Source: Cylindrodendrum hubeiense (taxonomy: Eukaryota > Ascomycota > Sordariomycetes > Hypocreales > Nectriaceae). From it: DNA of 64,000 nt. Below the pieces are notes generated by a model, which had not been told where the DNA came from, ran no database searches, and worked only from the letters and a program-made list of their open reading frames with translations. Of this stretch, positions 25,775 to 37,870 are shown piece after piece (position 1 is the stretch's first letter; each line of letters begins with the position of its first letter). A program made the translations under genes and the position numbers. The stretch spans positions 87,931 through 151,930 of the forward strand of contig JAANBB010000059.1 of assembly GCA_014621425.1 (NCBI GenBank), written 5' to 3'.

Positions 25775-27615
25775 ATGGTCTTCTTCGGTTTAGGAAGCCT
25801 CGTTGCGCTCATCATTTGCGGCACGGTGATTAGTATAGTCATTGCGGTGTACCGCGCTCACCTCCAAGTCCGGTCCACTCCTTTGCCAAAGATCCCCTAC
25901 AACGTCAATGCATTCTCCCGATTCATGGGAGATGTCCCTGATATTAGAAACGCCAAGTACAGACGATCATGGATATGGAGTCAGCCCAAATCACACGGTT
26001 CCCCACTCGCCCAGCTCTTCACCCACCCTTTTGAGAAACCCACAGTTGTTGTGACCGACTATCGCGAAGTTGTCGACATTTGCTCCCGCCGCCTAAAGGA
26101 GTTTGACCGAGGGCCCAGGAACAAAGAATGCGTGGGTTTAACTGCTCCGAATTTCCACATGACGATGGAGTCGAGAGATCCTAGGTTCAGGCAACACAAA
26201 GAACTCTTGCGAGATCTTATGACGCCGGCTTTCTTGAACGAGGTAACTCAAGCTGCTACACCCACCCTCATACAAGATGGCAGGCTGTTTACTCACTGAT
26301 ACGACAGATATCTGCACCTCGACTTTATGAGAGGACAACGCTGTTGATTGAGCTCTGGAAATTGAAAGCCGACAATGCACGAGGACGGCCATTCGATGCT
26401 AGAGACGATCTCTACCTAGCTACACTCGACATTATATCTAGCGTCGCCTTCGGCATAGACGACGGCAAAGGAACACTGGAGAAAGAGCTCTCTTACATGC
26501 AGTCATTCAGCCCTAGCGCGCCCATAGATGCCAACGGCCCCGTGGAATTCCCCCAGGCACCAACGAGCCCCGAGACGGAGGCTTTATTCGATCTCGCAGA
26601 TATGATAGCCATTGCCCAGAGCAGCCCGTTCCCCTGGTGGAGCCAACATCTGGCAATGCTAAAGCCGAAGCACGCTAAGGCTTGGTGGTATCGACGACGT
26701 CTGATCCATCGCCAGACCACCAAGAGCGTGAAGAAGCTCAAGGATGGAAGAGGATTGACGCGTGAATGCGCTCTCGACCAACTACTATGGCGGGAGATGA
26801 ATGCGGCAAAGAAGGCTGATCGCCAGCCCGAATTCTACTCCCCAGTTATACGCGATGAGGTATGTCCTGAGCGGAGCGAAACACATCTCTCAATCTCTGA
26901 CTTTTCTTAGCTTATAGGATACCTCCTAGCCGGTCATGATACTACTGCTACTGCTCTTGCATGGTGGGTGAAGTACATATCCCGCCATCAACGAGCCCAG
27001 GACCGCCTGCGATTCGAACTCCGCCAAGCGCATGCTCATGCAATTGAAGAAGCTCGCTGGCCGACAATAAAAGAGATCACGTCGACTTCAATTCCATACT
27101 TGGATGCTGTCATGGAAGAAACCGTGCGATATGCCGCCGTTGCAACGCTCATTGTTCGGACCGCCACTTGCGACACTGAGATTTTGGGCTATCCCATCCC
27201 GAAAGGAGTCCACGTCATCCTGCCCCTGACAGGCCCGTCAATGACCGAGCCAGCCATAGATATTCCCGAGTGTGCAAGGTCAGCCGCATCTCAAAACGAC
27301 AAGGGCCGCGTGCCACCATGGGGCGATGATATTGGAGAGTTCATTCCTGAACGCTGGCTGAAATGGGAGTGTGGTGCCGAGGGCATCCCAACGCAGGTCT
27401 TCTGCCCAAATGCAGGTCCAAACCTAGCATTTTCTGCTGGACCGCGCCAGTGCTTTGGTAAAAGACTGGCTTATTTGGAGATGAGGGTGTTGATGTCGCT
27501 TCTCATTTGGAACTTTGAGTTTGGAGAGTTGGATGAGCGGTTCAACAACGATGATATTGTGGAGAGTCTGGTAAATCTCCCAAAGGATTGCTACGTGAAG
27601 CTCACTCAGGCTTGA
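25775..27615 (+). CDS. Cytochrome P450 monooxygenase (574 aa)
   Basis: Three exons (25775-26242, 26308-26859, 26911-27615), introns 65 and 51 nt. An N-terminal membrane anchor (about residues 5-27) places it in the endoplasmic reticulum. The oxygen-binding I-helix AGHDTT is at 347-352, the K-helix ExxR at 410-413, the PERW motif follows, and the heme-binding FSAGPRQCFG places the thiolate ligand at Cys521. All catalytic landmarks are intact. Substrate is not predictable; adjacent genes include a carboxylate-type MFS permease and a mitochondrial dicarboxylate carrier, but none is a polyketide or peptide synthase, so a secondary-metabolite cluster is not indicated. Confidence 0.93.
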
Positions 27616-27785
27616 GGGGGAATATTCGGTGGCCTTAGATATTCTGGACGATCTCTTTCTTGGAACCCAGGCCATCGAGATCTGATGTTGACATTGTCCG
27701 TTCAAGTACAATTATAGTCTATGGAATGAATTATGAACAAGCTTACTCAACGCCTGCAACTATGCTTTAAATTAAGGCCCTGTGT

Positions 27786-28901
27786 TTAATCCTGTGCACT
27801 GAAGTACTTTTTATACAGAGACCTATGCTGTTCTAAGAGTAGAAGAGTGGCAGCAGTATGCGGTCCGAGTCGCGCAAAACTGGGAACCCACCCTCTAAAT
27901 GCCCAACGAAATCCCTCTGAGCGCGTTAATTGCGTCGCCATCTCCAGTATCGAAGTCTTTCCTCCTTGGCTCATTGTTCTTGTCTTGATAACATCGATCG
28001 GACTGCACATAGTGGTGGCAATCAAGCCCGCCAGGAGAGACGCCAGAAGCTGTGTGGGCACGCTGTCTTTCAAACCGGCGTTGGTGATCAAGGCTTGCTT
28101 GATCCCGTCATAAGATCCGAGCTGGCAGCCAGTCATGGCAGCAGCACGGATAGAATTGGGCAAGACGCCGCGGAAGTACCCTCGTAGTCCATCTTGTCTG
28201 GCAATGCGTACGAGAACGTCAAATACGTTTCGGTAGTTTTGACGTTGATGAGGAGGAAGTGATCTGTCGTTTTGCATGCGAACGTTTGCAATGTCTGCTG
28301 GGTTTCCGACTAGAGCTCCGCAAGCTCCAGAGAAGGTTGAAGCAAGTAGAAGAGTGCTCATTGGAGTAGGCTCGTTCTTTCGTGCTGCGCGCTCTTTGAT
28401 GGACTCGTAGATTGCAAATCTTGTCGAACCGTATGTTACTGTTTTCGTATCATTTTAGTCACGTAATTTTGACGAATACCTTGATAGATTCGCAAGAAAC
28501 TTACATTGCCTGAGTAGGCCGGCAGATAACTTCGCTCACGAGTCAGAATTCAAGGGCACTTCGTAGTAGAGCACCTGGATTACTCACCCCTCTATATAGT
28601 CCCGATGCCCCCTCTTTGCGCAAGATTTGGAGCACCGTTTCAAGGACATTTTTGCGTTCTGATGGAGGTGTAGCCTGGAGTCGAACCTTTACTAGGGACA
28701 TAAATTTGTTAATGTTGTTGCGTCACCCGACCGAGCGAGGAGGAGAATACCGAGATCAAGAGGGTGGGAGCAGACTACAGCAAGACAAGAAGGTGATCCA
28801 CCGAACCATTTGGGATACTGCGTAACCTTTGGAACTGGAGAAATTGGCTCTTGAGGAATGGAAAGAAATGCACTCGCTGAAACCTGACTGTGCTCTGACA
28901 T
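27786..28901 (-). CDS. dic1: Mitochondrial dicarboxylate carrier (310 aa)
   Basis: Four exons (28901-28751, 28691-28588, 28529-28505, 28438-27786). The three carrier signatures PxDxxxxR/K are visible as HPLDLVKVRLQ, NPADIANVRMQ and SPIDVIKTRTM, giving the usual threefold repeat with six membrane helices. The opening WFGGSPSCLAVVCSHPLD closely resembles the yeast Dic1 group, which exchanges malate or succinate for phosphate across the inner mitochondrial membrane. Exon 3 is only 25 nt, yet phases close exactly through all junctions. It converges on the P450 gene with about 170 bp between stop codons. Confidence 0.92.
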
Positions 28902-29473
28902 GATGAACCGAATTCGGGGTTGTCTTTAGTAGTAGAATGGGGTTGTTGAAGAGGCAAGAAATGTCCATGTAAGTATATTTGCTACTTTGTGTACACAGAA
29001 AGGGGATTGGATACATCTAATTGATATCTGTATCCCGTCAATGGTCAAGTACTTTGGGGGAGTATATCAGGCGGACTACGTCTGGAGTCGGCAATATGGG
29101 GGTCGCTTCTGCCGGCTATGGCATATCCACGAAGTCACGGGAATCTAATACAATACCCAAAACGGACGAATCTACGTCCATTTGCCAATGGCTGGCTGCC
29201 AATTGTCTGAGATTGTGTGTCGGCAAGTGAATGCTCGGCTATTGGCTGTCACTACAAAGCCGCCGATTCGGCTATTCGGGCTGGTGTTATTTACCAGAAT
29301 AGGTAGAAGATTAGCGGCACCTGGGATTTGTCATGTACATAGACGTGTGATCTACTAGGAGTTGGAGTTCATACGCAATTGGATACCTCCCACTACTTTC
29401 TTTATTGTAACGGAGACAGCTTTCCAATTGACATCGACGGCTCTTTATATGCCAAGCTGCTCGCGACCTACTT
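28902..29473. other. Intergenic region
   Basis: Promoter side of the carrier and 3' flank of the F-box gene. A 69-codon ATG-type frame (29021-29230) has no coding support. Nothing else is seen. Confidence 0.5.
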
Positions 29474-30991
29474 TCAGAACGTGAGATGAAACGTCCTAGA
29501 AGCATCACCCACCACAGTGAGAAGGAATTCTTTCCCATGTTTAGCCGCCGCATCGCGCCAGGCATTCAAAGTCTCCTCGCTGATCTCAGGAGCTGGTTCC
29601 CCACCTATTTCCAGGCAAGGAATTCTCCCGGGCAAATTTGTACGGAAGCTGAGGCCCCCTCCTGCTGAGCCGTTGAAGTTGAAGTGAAATGATTGAATTT
29701 TATGCATTCGGCTCACACATCGTCCAGCAGCGAGAAAGAAGCGATCTGCGACGGTATGATCAAGATAGTACCGGAACACCGAATCGCCCTCGTCACCCGA
29801 GGGAGTTGGAGTCGGACTGTAAATATCTGGCTGAATGGGAGACAGGGAAGGGGGTTTGTCACTGGGTGCTCGTGTACCAAGCCACTGCCCTGACGGTAGA
29901 ATATCGTGAACACGAATCGCAATTTCCCTTACAGTCGGCCAGCAAGGTAATTCGATCGAATCTTGGGTCGGCGGCCAAAAGATTGTGTTATCCACACTAC
30001 CTTCGAGTTCAAACCGAACAAGCCCGTCTCTTTGCGTAAGCCGGCAAAAGGCCTGACTTAAAGTGTCGCCCACGGTACTAGGAGGGATGATACTCGGGGG
30101 CTGAAATGACTGATTTGTTGGCACAAACCGATAATACTGGAGACGAAAGATTTCCAGTGAGATTGGAAGTTTATCTAAGGCATTCGCAAAGCCTAAGAAA
30201 CCTCATCTTAGCAAGAGGATGGACAGGACAGGACATCGAAAACAGACGCTTAACCCGTCCCTTGTCCAAAGAGACTTACTGTTTCTTAGCTGTACCCTGC
30301 GGTGGTCACGTTTCCAGTTCTCTGCGTCGCTGAGTTCCCAGTACACGTCTCTCAACCGTGTCATCTTGCTAGCCATGAGGCAAACTGAGGATGGTGCAAA
30401 GGACACAGTTCTCGAGCTCAGTTTTGTTACAAATAGAGAGATCATGGGCATCTCTGGTAGGCCGTTTTCACAGTCCGACAGCTCAAGGTATGAAGTGTGA
30501 CATTCTCCCCACAGAGTATCCGAAGCCTCCATTCGCACACAGTCCTGGTAGCGGATGAGCTTGTTCTGAGTCGTCGGAATTAGTAAACTCAGGGTGATTA
30601 AAGGAGTTTTGGCCAGTGGGGTCCGTCTGAGAAGGTTGAAGAGTTGCCCAACAGCCCTGGTAAATACGACATTGTTATCCCCGCCCTGCTCGTAGACCAG
30701 GCGAGTCCGATCGTCGCGGGGAAAAAAGAAATCAACCTGGATGTACCGCAGGTAAGAAAGTCGCGTCGGCGTCAGATAGCTTTCGGCTTCAGCCGACGCG
30801 ATGATTTTCGGCGTTAAAAACAGATGCCGAAATGTCAGGGCCTCAACTTGCTGCTGCCATTGATGAGATATGGTCGCATATGTGGCAAGCGAATCAGTAG
30901 GGACATCCTCAAGTACTTCGTAAATGAAGCGAGTGCTCTCGACCAGGTGCCAAACGATGGCCGAGAGGATCTCAGGTGGGAGCTTCTCCAT
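29474..30991 (-). CDS. F-box protein (476 aa)
   Basis: Two exons (30991-30280, 30192-29474) joined by an 87-nt intron. The ATG at 30991 opens directly into MEKLPPEILSAIVWHL, the LPxEI...I pattern of an F-box, the module that docks to Skp1 in SCF ubiquitin ligases. The rest (Leu-rich, with Trp/Tyr-rich segments) resembles the large family of fungal F-box proteins with variable C-terminal recognition regions; I see no WD40 or clear LRR array. The target is unknown. The upstream extension of the frame starts with TTG and is not used. Confidence 0.8.
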
Positions 30992-31939
30992 GTTAGGCTG
31001 ATGATTTTGCTTGAAGGAAAAACAAAACAAGTAAGAGTCGCGTCGAGAAACATGAAGTTGCAGAGCAGGGATTAATACATCCAGCTGATTGTGTTCGTTG
31101 CTTACTACCCCACACGGCCTTCACTTGGGCTTTTGGTGATGTAGCGGGGCACAGGACACTGGCCTCGGAGTGCATCAAGGACACCACTGGTACTAAATAT
31201 TATGAGCTGTTCTCGTTGCGAACTATTAATGTAGAGGGGATTGAAGCTGGTTAGATTTTGTCAACGATATGTTTTAGCTCATTCTTGCCATGCATTTAAT
31301 TAATACACTTGGATTGGTCGTGAACACAAAAAAAGGGCGGGACAAAGCCACCTGTATCACGCAGTAGGGCCTCTAGGGCCTTGATAGAATCATCACGCTT
31401 GAGCTTGAGCAGTTGGTACCCTTAATCATCTTGCTATGATAATAATCGGAATTTCTCGAGTCACCTGTAAAATTGCAGTGGCGGCATGACCAAGATGTAT
31501 CGTGCGCTTCCTCCATTCATCGGGTTGCATTGATAGCGCCCGCTCAAGATTGAATCATTCTTCGAGTAGAGTATCTTTTCTGGCAACCAACATATAGACA
31601 GAGCCGAATTATTCAACATTTCACAAGGAGTTCCGATGACCGGCTTCTATCTGTTGCGGGAGAGTGGAAACGCCGGCACTGTCGGCACAAGTCAACGGGA
31701 ATGTTGCTCTACTGCGGTCGGTAAATAAAACGCTCGGCTATTGGAATCGCCACCCAGCCCGCCAAGTCGGCTTCTTGCCGGCGCCTCCTCGCCCTCACAC
31801 TGAGAGTACGGCGATGCGCTGGCGACTTCCACAATTCTGTAAGTCTGTCGGATAGTCCCTCCGATAAATAAATGAAGCTTGAGGTTCTATTCTCTGTTGA
31901 ATTCAATTCATCTCAATTCGACATCAAATCTCCTCAATC
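30992..31939. other. Divergent intergenic region between F-box and acyl-CoA dehydrogenase genes
   Basis: About 950 bp, AT-rich in the middle (31200-31640). An inverted CCAAT (ATTGG at 31740-31744) lies about 200 bp before the dehydrogenase ATG. No gene is seen. Confidence 0.5.
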
Positions 31940-33265
31940 ATGTCTGGTCAAGCAGCAAACAAGTTCTTGCGATTGAGCCGCCCAGCTCTCGCCTCCGCTA
32001 GATCATCCTGCGTACAGCGCGCACGGAAGCATGCCTTCTCAACAACCAGCTCAAGACAGCTCATGGGGCTCGCCGGCTTCACTGAGAACCAACTCACCGT
32101 TAGGGACGCTGTGAGCCAGGTGTGCCAGGAATTCCCCAACACATACTGGCAAGAACACGACCAAGAGGAGAAGGATCCTAAAGAGTTCCACGCCGCCCTA
32201 GCCAAGGATGGATGGTTGGGCATTGCTCTCCCCGAATCCCTCGGAGGATCCGGCCTGGGTATTTCTGAGGCGACGATGATGATGCAGACCATCACAGAGT
32301 CTGGAGCTGGCATGGCTGGAGCACAATCTATTCACGCCAATGTGTATGCGACTCAGCCTCTGGCGAGGTTCGGCTCCAAAGAGCAGTTGGAGACAACTAT
32401 TCCGAATATTGTCTCCGGCAAGTGGCGTGTGTGCTTTGGTGTGACTGAGCCCAATGCTGGTCTAGATACACTTCGCCTAGCGACCACTGCCAAGAAGAAT
32501 TCGGACGGATCCTACAGCGTTACTGGACAGAAGATCTGGATCACCTGCGCGCAGGTTGCCTCCAAAATGATTCTACTGGCACGAACTACTCCTTTGGACG
32601 AGGTCAAGAAACCTAGCGAAGGCCTGTCTCTCTTCTCCATCGACTTGGATCAAGAACAGCCTGGCCTCGACCTAAAGAAGATTAAGAAGATGGGTGGACG
32701 CGCTGTCGACGCCAATGAAGTGTTTTTCGACAACTACCAGATCCCTGCTGGCTCACTGATTGGTGAAGAGGGCAAGGGATTCAAGATGATTCTCCACGGC
32801 ATGAACGCCGAGCGATGTCTGCTTGCTGGCGAGGCCTTGGGACTGGGATACGCCGCATTGAAGAAGGCCAGCGAGTACGCCCGTGACCGAGTTGTGTTTC
32901 AGCGACCCATCGGAATGAACCAAGGTATCGCGCACCCCTTGGCTGATGCCTACATGAAGTTGGAGGGTGCCAAGCTGGCTACCTACCATGCTGCCAGGCT
33001 TTACGACCAAAGTAAGACGGACCCGTCGATCCGCCAGGATGAGATTGGTGTCGCCGCGAACAGCGCCAAGTACATGGCCGCCGAGGCAGCTTTTACAGCC
33101 TGTGAGCGCGCCGTTCTCACACACGGAGGAATGGGTTATGCTGTGGAGTACGATGTTGAGAGATGGTTCCGAGAGTGCTTGGTACCTCGAATTGCGCCCA
33201 TTAGCAGGGAGATGATTCTGAACTTTATCGGCGAGAGGGTGCTTAAGCTCCCGAGAAGCTACTGA
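31940..33265 (+). CDS. Mitochondrial acyl-CoA dehydrogenase (441 aa)
   Basis: A single exon. The first ~40 residues are rich in Arg, Ser and Ala with few acids, a typical mitochondrial presequence. The FAD-dependent fold is shown by LPESLGGSGLGI, FGVTEPNAGLDT, GQKIWITCAQ, the ALGLGYAAL helix, FQRPIG, and the C-terminal HGGMGYAVEYDVER. The enzyme would insert an alpha,beta double bond into an acyl-CoA. Near the C-terminus, where medium- and short-chain members have the catalytic Glu in an EGT-type motif, the sequence reads IAPISREM, so the base must lie elsewhere (for instance the helix-G Glu in LLAGEALG) or substrate use differs. The following regulator and CoA-hydratase/lyase genes suggest a role in branched or dicarboxylic acyl-CoA breakdown. 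Confidence 0.92.
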   Translation: MSGQAANKFLRLSRPALASARSSCVQRARKHAFSTTSSRQLMGLAGFTENQLTVRDAVSQVCQEFPNTYWQEHDQEEKDPKEFHAALAKDGWLGIALPESLGGSGLGISEATMMMQTITESGAGMAGAQSIHANVYATQPLARFGSKEQLETTIPNIVSGKWRVCFGVTEPNAGLDTLRLATTAKKNSDGSYSVTGQKIWITCAQVASKMILLARTTPLDEVKKPSEGLSLFSIDLDQEQPGLDLKKIKKMGGRAVDANEVFFDNYQIPAGSLIGEEGKGFKMILHGMNAERCLLAGEALGLGYAALKKASEYARDRVVFQRPIGMNQGIAHPLADAYMKLEGAKLATYHAARLYDQSKTDPSIRQDEIGVAANSAKYMAAEAAFTACERAVLTHGGMGYAVEYDVERWFRECLVPRIAPISREMILNFIGERVLKLPRSY

Positions 33266-33814
33266 GATTATGATGGCAAGGAGTTAAGGAGAACATAGAA
33301 TAAATGCATAATATCTCAAAAATAGAATAAACATTTGATAACCTGATCACTGACTCATTGATCTGGCTACTGAGGTCTCTTCATGCCTTGCCATTCGTTG
33401 ATTCTGAGTACGACATGGATCTCTCCCCTTCAGATCCTGGTGTACGACAGCCCCAGAACAGGATGATGGACACTTCCCCGGATCAATTTTCGCCAGGAAC
33501 ACACAAGCAAGACTGCCAGTAACCGAGAACGTCCTGGTCGATCGTGAACTGCTTCGAGACAAGCGTCGGTTCCCCGCGAGCCTTAGTCTCGGTGACTCCT
33601 CCCGACGAAAAGTGGATCGGTCGGAGAAGGTTCCCCACCCCGAACGCTTCCCTGACAGAATTGCCGGCTACTCGAAGCATATAAGCGGGACGTGGACGTG
33701 GAAACTGAACTTCCCAAGCCGTGTCTGACATTGCTGAATGCGAAGTGCCCGCCCGGCCACTTACACACCAGGTTTACACACGACGACCGTGATTCGCGCC
33801 GACTTTGGCCCGCC
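33266..33814. promoter_or_regulatory. Promoter region of the Zn2Cys6 regulator
   Basis: About 550 bp between the dehydrogenase stop and the regulator ATG. The regulator's frame is open upstream to a GTG at 33692, but the first ATG is at 33815. A second, minus-strand open frame here (33583-33957) has no domain. Confidence 0.45.
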
Positions 33815-36308
33815 ATGTCTCCAGCAGAAGCCCCCCCAGATGCACACGACCAGGAGCCATCGCAAAGTCCACCCACTGACAGCATCCCTGCTAGACGGGC
33901 TCGCGCAAAACATGCCTGCAGAGAGTGCAATTCTCGTAGGGTGAGGTGCAATGTCACCGATTCTCACCCTTGTTCGAATTGCCAGACTTCTGGAGCAAAG
34001 TGCGAAGTGCTACCATCCCGTAGGGGGAGGTGAGTATCCTATTTGGGGTTGCATACCATTCATAATTCTAGGTACTGATTTTAATTCTTAGATACCCCCG
34101 GAAATCACGTCGCCAGAATCAATCTGTGTCGGCGAAATCAGCGGGTTTGCCGTCAGCCGGTGTTGATAGCACCGGGTTGTCACCCATTGATTCAAGCCAG
34201 TCCGTTCCAACTGTGGGAGATGAATCAATCACCAATCCGCCGGAAAGTAGAAATATCTTAGAGGCTATACTTCCCGCTAGGACACCATCGCCATTGACCG
34301 ACCCGGCAGCCCCAGGGACCCTGTTCTTTGGTGAATCCAACTTCCTTACCCTAGTCCCTGGCCGTCCTCGCCAGGGCGACGGACCAAACCAGAATGGCGA
34401 TGCAAACGGCAGCAAGCAGAAAGCTCGCCTTTTGTTTCCAATCACCAGTACGCCCCAGTCAATTCCCGAAGGCGAATCTCCTGCGAGTTGCGACCGTGTC
34501 AGCTCTGGAACAGCACGCTATCTTCGCGACGAAGGCGCATTGACACTGCCAGAGCTGCACACCTGCGTGCCAGCGCTACAGGCCTATTTTACCTGGTTTC
34601 ACCCTTGTTTTCCTATTCTGGACCGCGCAGAGTTTACGAACCGACTCGCCAGCTTCGATGTTTCCTATCTTCTCCTTCAGTCCATGCTCTTCATTGGCGC
34701 AACTTACTGTGACCATGATACTATCGTATCCATGGGATTCAGGGACCGTACAGAAGCCAAGTCGCTATTGTATACGCGGGCTAGACTCTTGTTTCATGCG
34801 GATTGGGAAAAAGATGAAATCACTCTTATCCAATCTCTATTTCTCATGAGCTTTTGGCGAGGCGGCCCATCAGATGTCAGAGATGTCCGGTATTGGTTGG
34901 GCGTGGTTATTGGGGTGGCCGAGTCGTACGGACTCCACAGATCGTGAGTTGCCATTGCTGCTAATAGCACATACTGAACTATCAGCTAATACTCATTCAA
35001 AAACACAGCGCAAAGTTTACGACAAGGGATCCTCATCGAGCAAGAATAAGGAGACGGATCTGGTGGTCCATTTATGTGAGAGTGAATACCTTTCGTTGCT
35101 GTAGACTTACTAATCATCATCGAAGGTTCGTGAGCGCCAGGCTGCTGCTTCTCTCGGCTTGCCCAGTAGGATCAGAGATGATGACTGCGATATCGAACCG
35201 CTTAGCCCCTCGGATCTCGAGTCCGAGATCACTAACAACGAGACCTCTCACTTCGGCTCTTGCAAGCCAGAGCACATACAATATGCCATCAAGATGGTGG
35301 AAATCGCCAGAATACGTGAGTGGCCATGCGACATTCTGATGAAACAAACCCTGACCAGTGAACAAAGTCGGCCAAGTCATTGATGTTCACTTCTCGCCTG
35401 GAAGACCACCGTCAACCCCAGAACAAGTTCAGAACCTTGACCAGAATCTCGAATCCTGGAAACAAAGTCTTCCCGAGGAGCTGGGTCGTGGCGTTGATGA
35501 CGGCAATGCCTCTGTGTGGTCCCATCTCCTGCACTTGGCCTACAAGTACGCCATCTATCCCTAGACGCGTTAGGAAATCCGTACTGACAGAACCACAGCC
35601 ATATCCGAATTCTCATCCATCGTCATAGCTTTCTGAAACAAAAGAAGGGAGATGATAATGGGCAGATTGCCGTAGCCGCGGCTTCACGGATTAGCCGAAT
35701 CGCAGAGGACATGCTGGCACAAGGCACGCTTCGCTATGGGCAAATGCATTTGTGAGTTGAGACCTTATGTGAACAAACGTCGAAAGATCAAACACGCTGA
35801 CCGAACTACCAGGATTACAAGTCTGTTCGCAGCGCTTTGCATTCACGCCATAAGCATAAAAAGAGGCGTTGATGTCACCCGACGGATCGCCGAGCATCGA
35901 GCCCAGATGTGTCTACTGGCCCTCCAGGAAATACAAAAGTATTGGAGGATTAACAACAATGTGCTCGATTTGTTCCTCCAATATCTCGACGTGTCCATCG
36001 CTCAAAGGCTCCACGGCACAGGCCAAGCCGAAGGACTGATGCACAACTTTCCTATCCTGGATCCCCAAATGACGAGAGAGGGCCAAGACACAGATTCTCA
36101 GAGCACTCATACGCCAAATGGTGGAGAGGGAAACGACTTCCCGACTCCGCAGCTGCAGGCGCAGACGAAGGCCTTTGAAGACCAATACTTCAACATGATC
36201 TACGGACCCTGGGAAGGCGATGATGGCGTGGCTGATCTGGGCCTCGTTCTCCAAGCCGACGACCCCCTGCAAATGGATTGCCTCAACTTTCTAGGCCGAT
36301 CTCTGTAG
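33815..36308 (+). CDS. Zn2Cys6 transcription factor, cutinase-TF-1-like (716 aa)
   Basis: Seven exons (33815-34029, 34092-34943, 35009-35075, 35126-35315, 35368-35545, 35599-35751, 35813-36308) close in phase throughout. A complete zinc cluster CRECNSRRVRC...CSNC...C lies at about residues 36-64, preceded by Arg/Lys. The fungal-specific transcription factor domain covers roughly 185-420, with the WFHPCFPILDR and RRRIWWSIYVRERQAA signatures. This matches regulators related to cutinase transcription factor 1 beta. Its position between the acyl-CoA dehydrogenase and the CoA-hydratase/lyase pair suggests it controls that cluster. Residues about 70-180 form a low-complexity Ser/Pro linker. Confidence 0.9.
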
Positions 36309-36629
36309 AGTCGCCTGAGATTCGGGAACGATTCCCGGGGATGACCTGACTCGGTTTCTTCGGTTACTTGAATGGTTTAATAGCCGAGAGTGCGGTGCTA
36401 GGCCCCACATCTCCGGATCTCCGCCTGGGCCGATTCCGGTGGCGCCAGAAGCTCACATTCATATCGTAATCGATCGTTCGGTTCCATGTAGGAATCCCGC
36501 CTCTATTAATCCTACAAGGCGAGCTTCATTTGCACATTTTCAATAAGCTCTGGAGTCAACTAGATCACTGGGATATCGATCGAACAGCCTCAGGCTCTAA
36601 ACGAATTCGCATAATTGATCCAGGCAAAC
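36309..36629. promoter_or_regulatory. Promoter of the hydratase-like gene
   Basis: About 320 bp with several CGG/CCG triplets (for instance TCCGGATCTCCG near 36413), the kind of half-site bound by Zn2Cys6 regulators. No specific operator can be assigned. Confidence 0.35.
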
Positions 36630-37740
36630 ATGGCGCAATCCACGGCCCTTTGCCAAGCCCGTCGCCGGCTCGCTCATCAACTGACACAAGTACAGCGTCG
36701 AGGCTTCGCGGTCTCACCACGATGCTCCAAAGCTACTGCTGCTGATACCGCCTCTTATCTTCTTGAAAACTTTGCCGAAAAGTCCGTTGTTCGTCGACAG
36801 TTTATTGACGGTAACCAGCTCCAGAAGCTGTTGCTTACGCTTGGTCAAACGTCCATTGAAGGCGCAGACGTTTCTGAAAATCCGCCAGTGGCCGGAACTC
36901 CTGTACCTCAAGGTTACCACCTTGCGTACTTCACGCCAAATGGCACAGAAAACGAACTTGGGCCTGATGGGACTGACCGGACGTTCAATGCGTCGGCACC
37001 ATTCACCCGGCGAATGTGGGCCGGCGGAAAGATGACGTGGCCGGCTCCGTCAAGCGGCGCGTTGCTTCGTGTTGGAGACGAAATTGAGGAACGGACACGG
37101 CTTTTGAGTGCCACGGCTAAGAAAAGTCGGTCGGCGGGAGAGATGGTTCTGGTTGAGGTGGAAAAGGAGTTCTGGGGTCCTAATGGGCTTGCTCTTGTGG
37201 ACAAGCGGTCATGGGTCTTTCGACCTGAGATTGACCCTGCGTCTGCGCCCGCACCTCCGAAGCCGCTCGAGAATATTACTCGTGGACCTTCTTCAGTCAA
37301 AGATATTCCCAGTAATGGTGACGGTGAGACTCAAATGGATTTTCGTGTTATTTTATTTTGTGCTAATAAACCTAGGCTTCCCAACCCAAGAGCTTCGATG
37401 GTCCCCTGCTGGCCTCTTCAGATTTTCGGCTCTCACGTTCAATGGCCACATGATTCACTACAATGAGGACTGGACCCGAAACGTCGAGAGTCATGCTGGT
37501 TTGGTAGTCCATGGACCACTTAATCTTATCAACCTCTTGAACTACTGGAAGAATGTTCATGGCAATGGCCAAGGCCCAAGTAGCATCACATACAGGGCAA
37601 TGGCTCCGCTTTATGCTGGCCAGACGTATCAAATCCGGACGGCTGATGTTAGAGATACTGACAACGGGAAAGTATGGGATGTACTTGTTGAGAGGGACGG
37701 GGTTGTCTGTATGAAGAGCGAGATCTTGGGCCATAATTAA
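36630..37740 (+). CDS. FAS1/HTD2-type hotdog CoA hydratase, mesaconyl/itaconyl-CoA hydratase-like (352 aa)
   Basis: Two exons (36630-37323, 37376-37740), intron 52 nt. The Arg/Gln/Ala-rich start (MAQSTALCQARRRLAHQ) looks like a mitochondrial presequence. The N-terminal FAS1-like half contains RRMWAGGKM; the C-terminal hotdog half carries FNGHMIHYNEDW (about 253-264), the hydratase signature in which the second His is catalytic. Relatives include fungal HTD2, the Chloroflexus mesaconyl-C4-CoA hydratase and itaconyl-CoA hydratases, all of which add water to an enoyl-CoA. Facing it, 130 bp away, is a CitE-like lyase that would cleave the product citramalyl-CoA. The exact substrate is inference; a mitochondrial HTD2 of fatty acid synthesis is the alternative. 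Confidence 0.86.
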
Positions 37741-37870
37741 CACAGTCGGCGAGGTCACCACACTAGAGAGGTGTAATGATTTGTTTGGGACTGTCAAATA
37801 GAGGATAAATACTATTATATGTATTATCATAGACCTAACAATGGCTGTAAAGGTTTTATCTATTCGTTCG

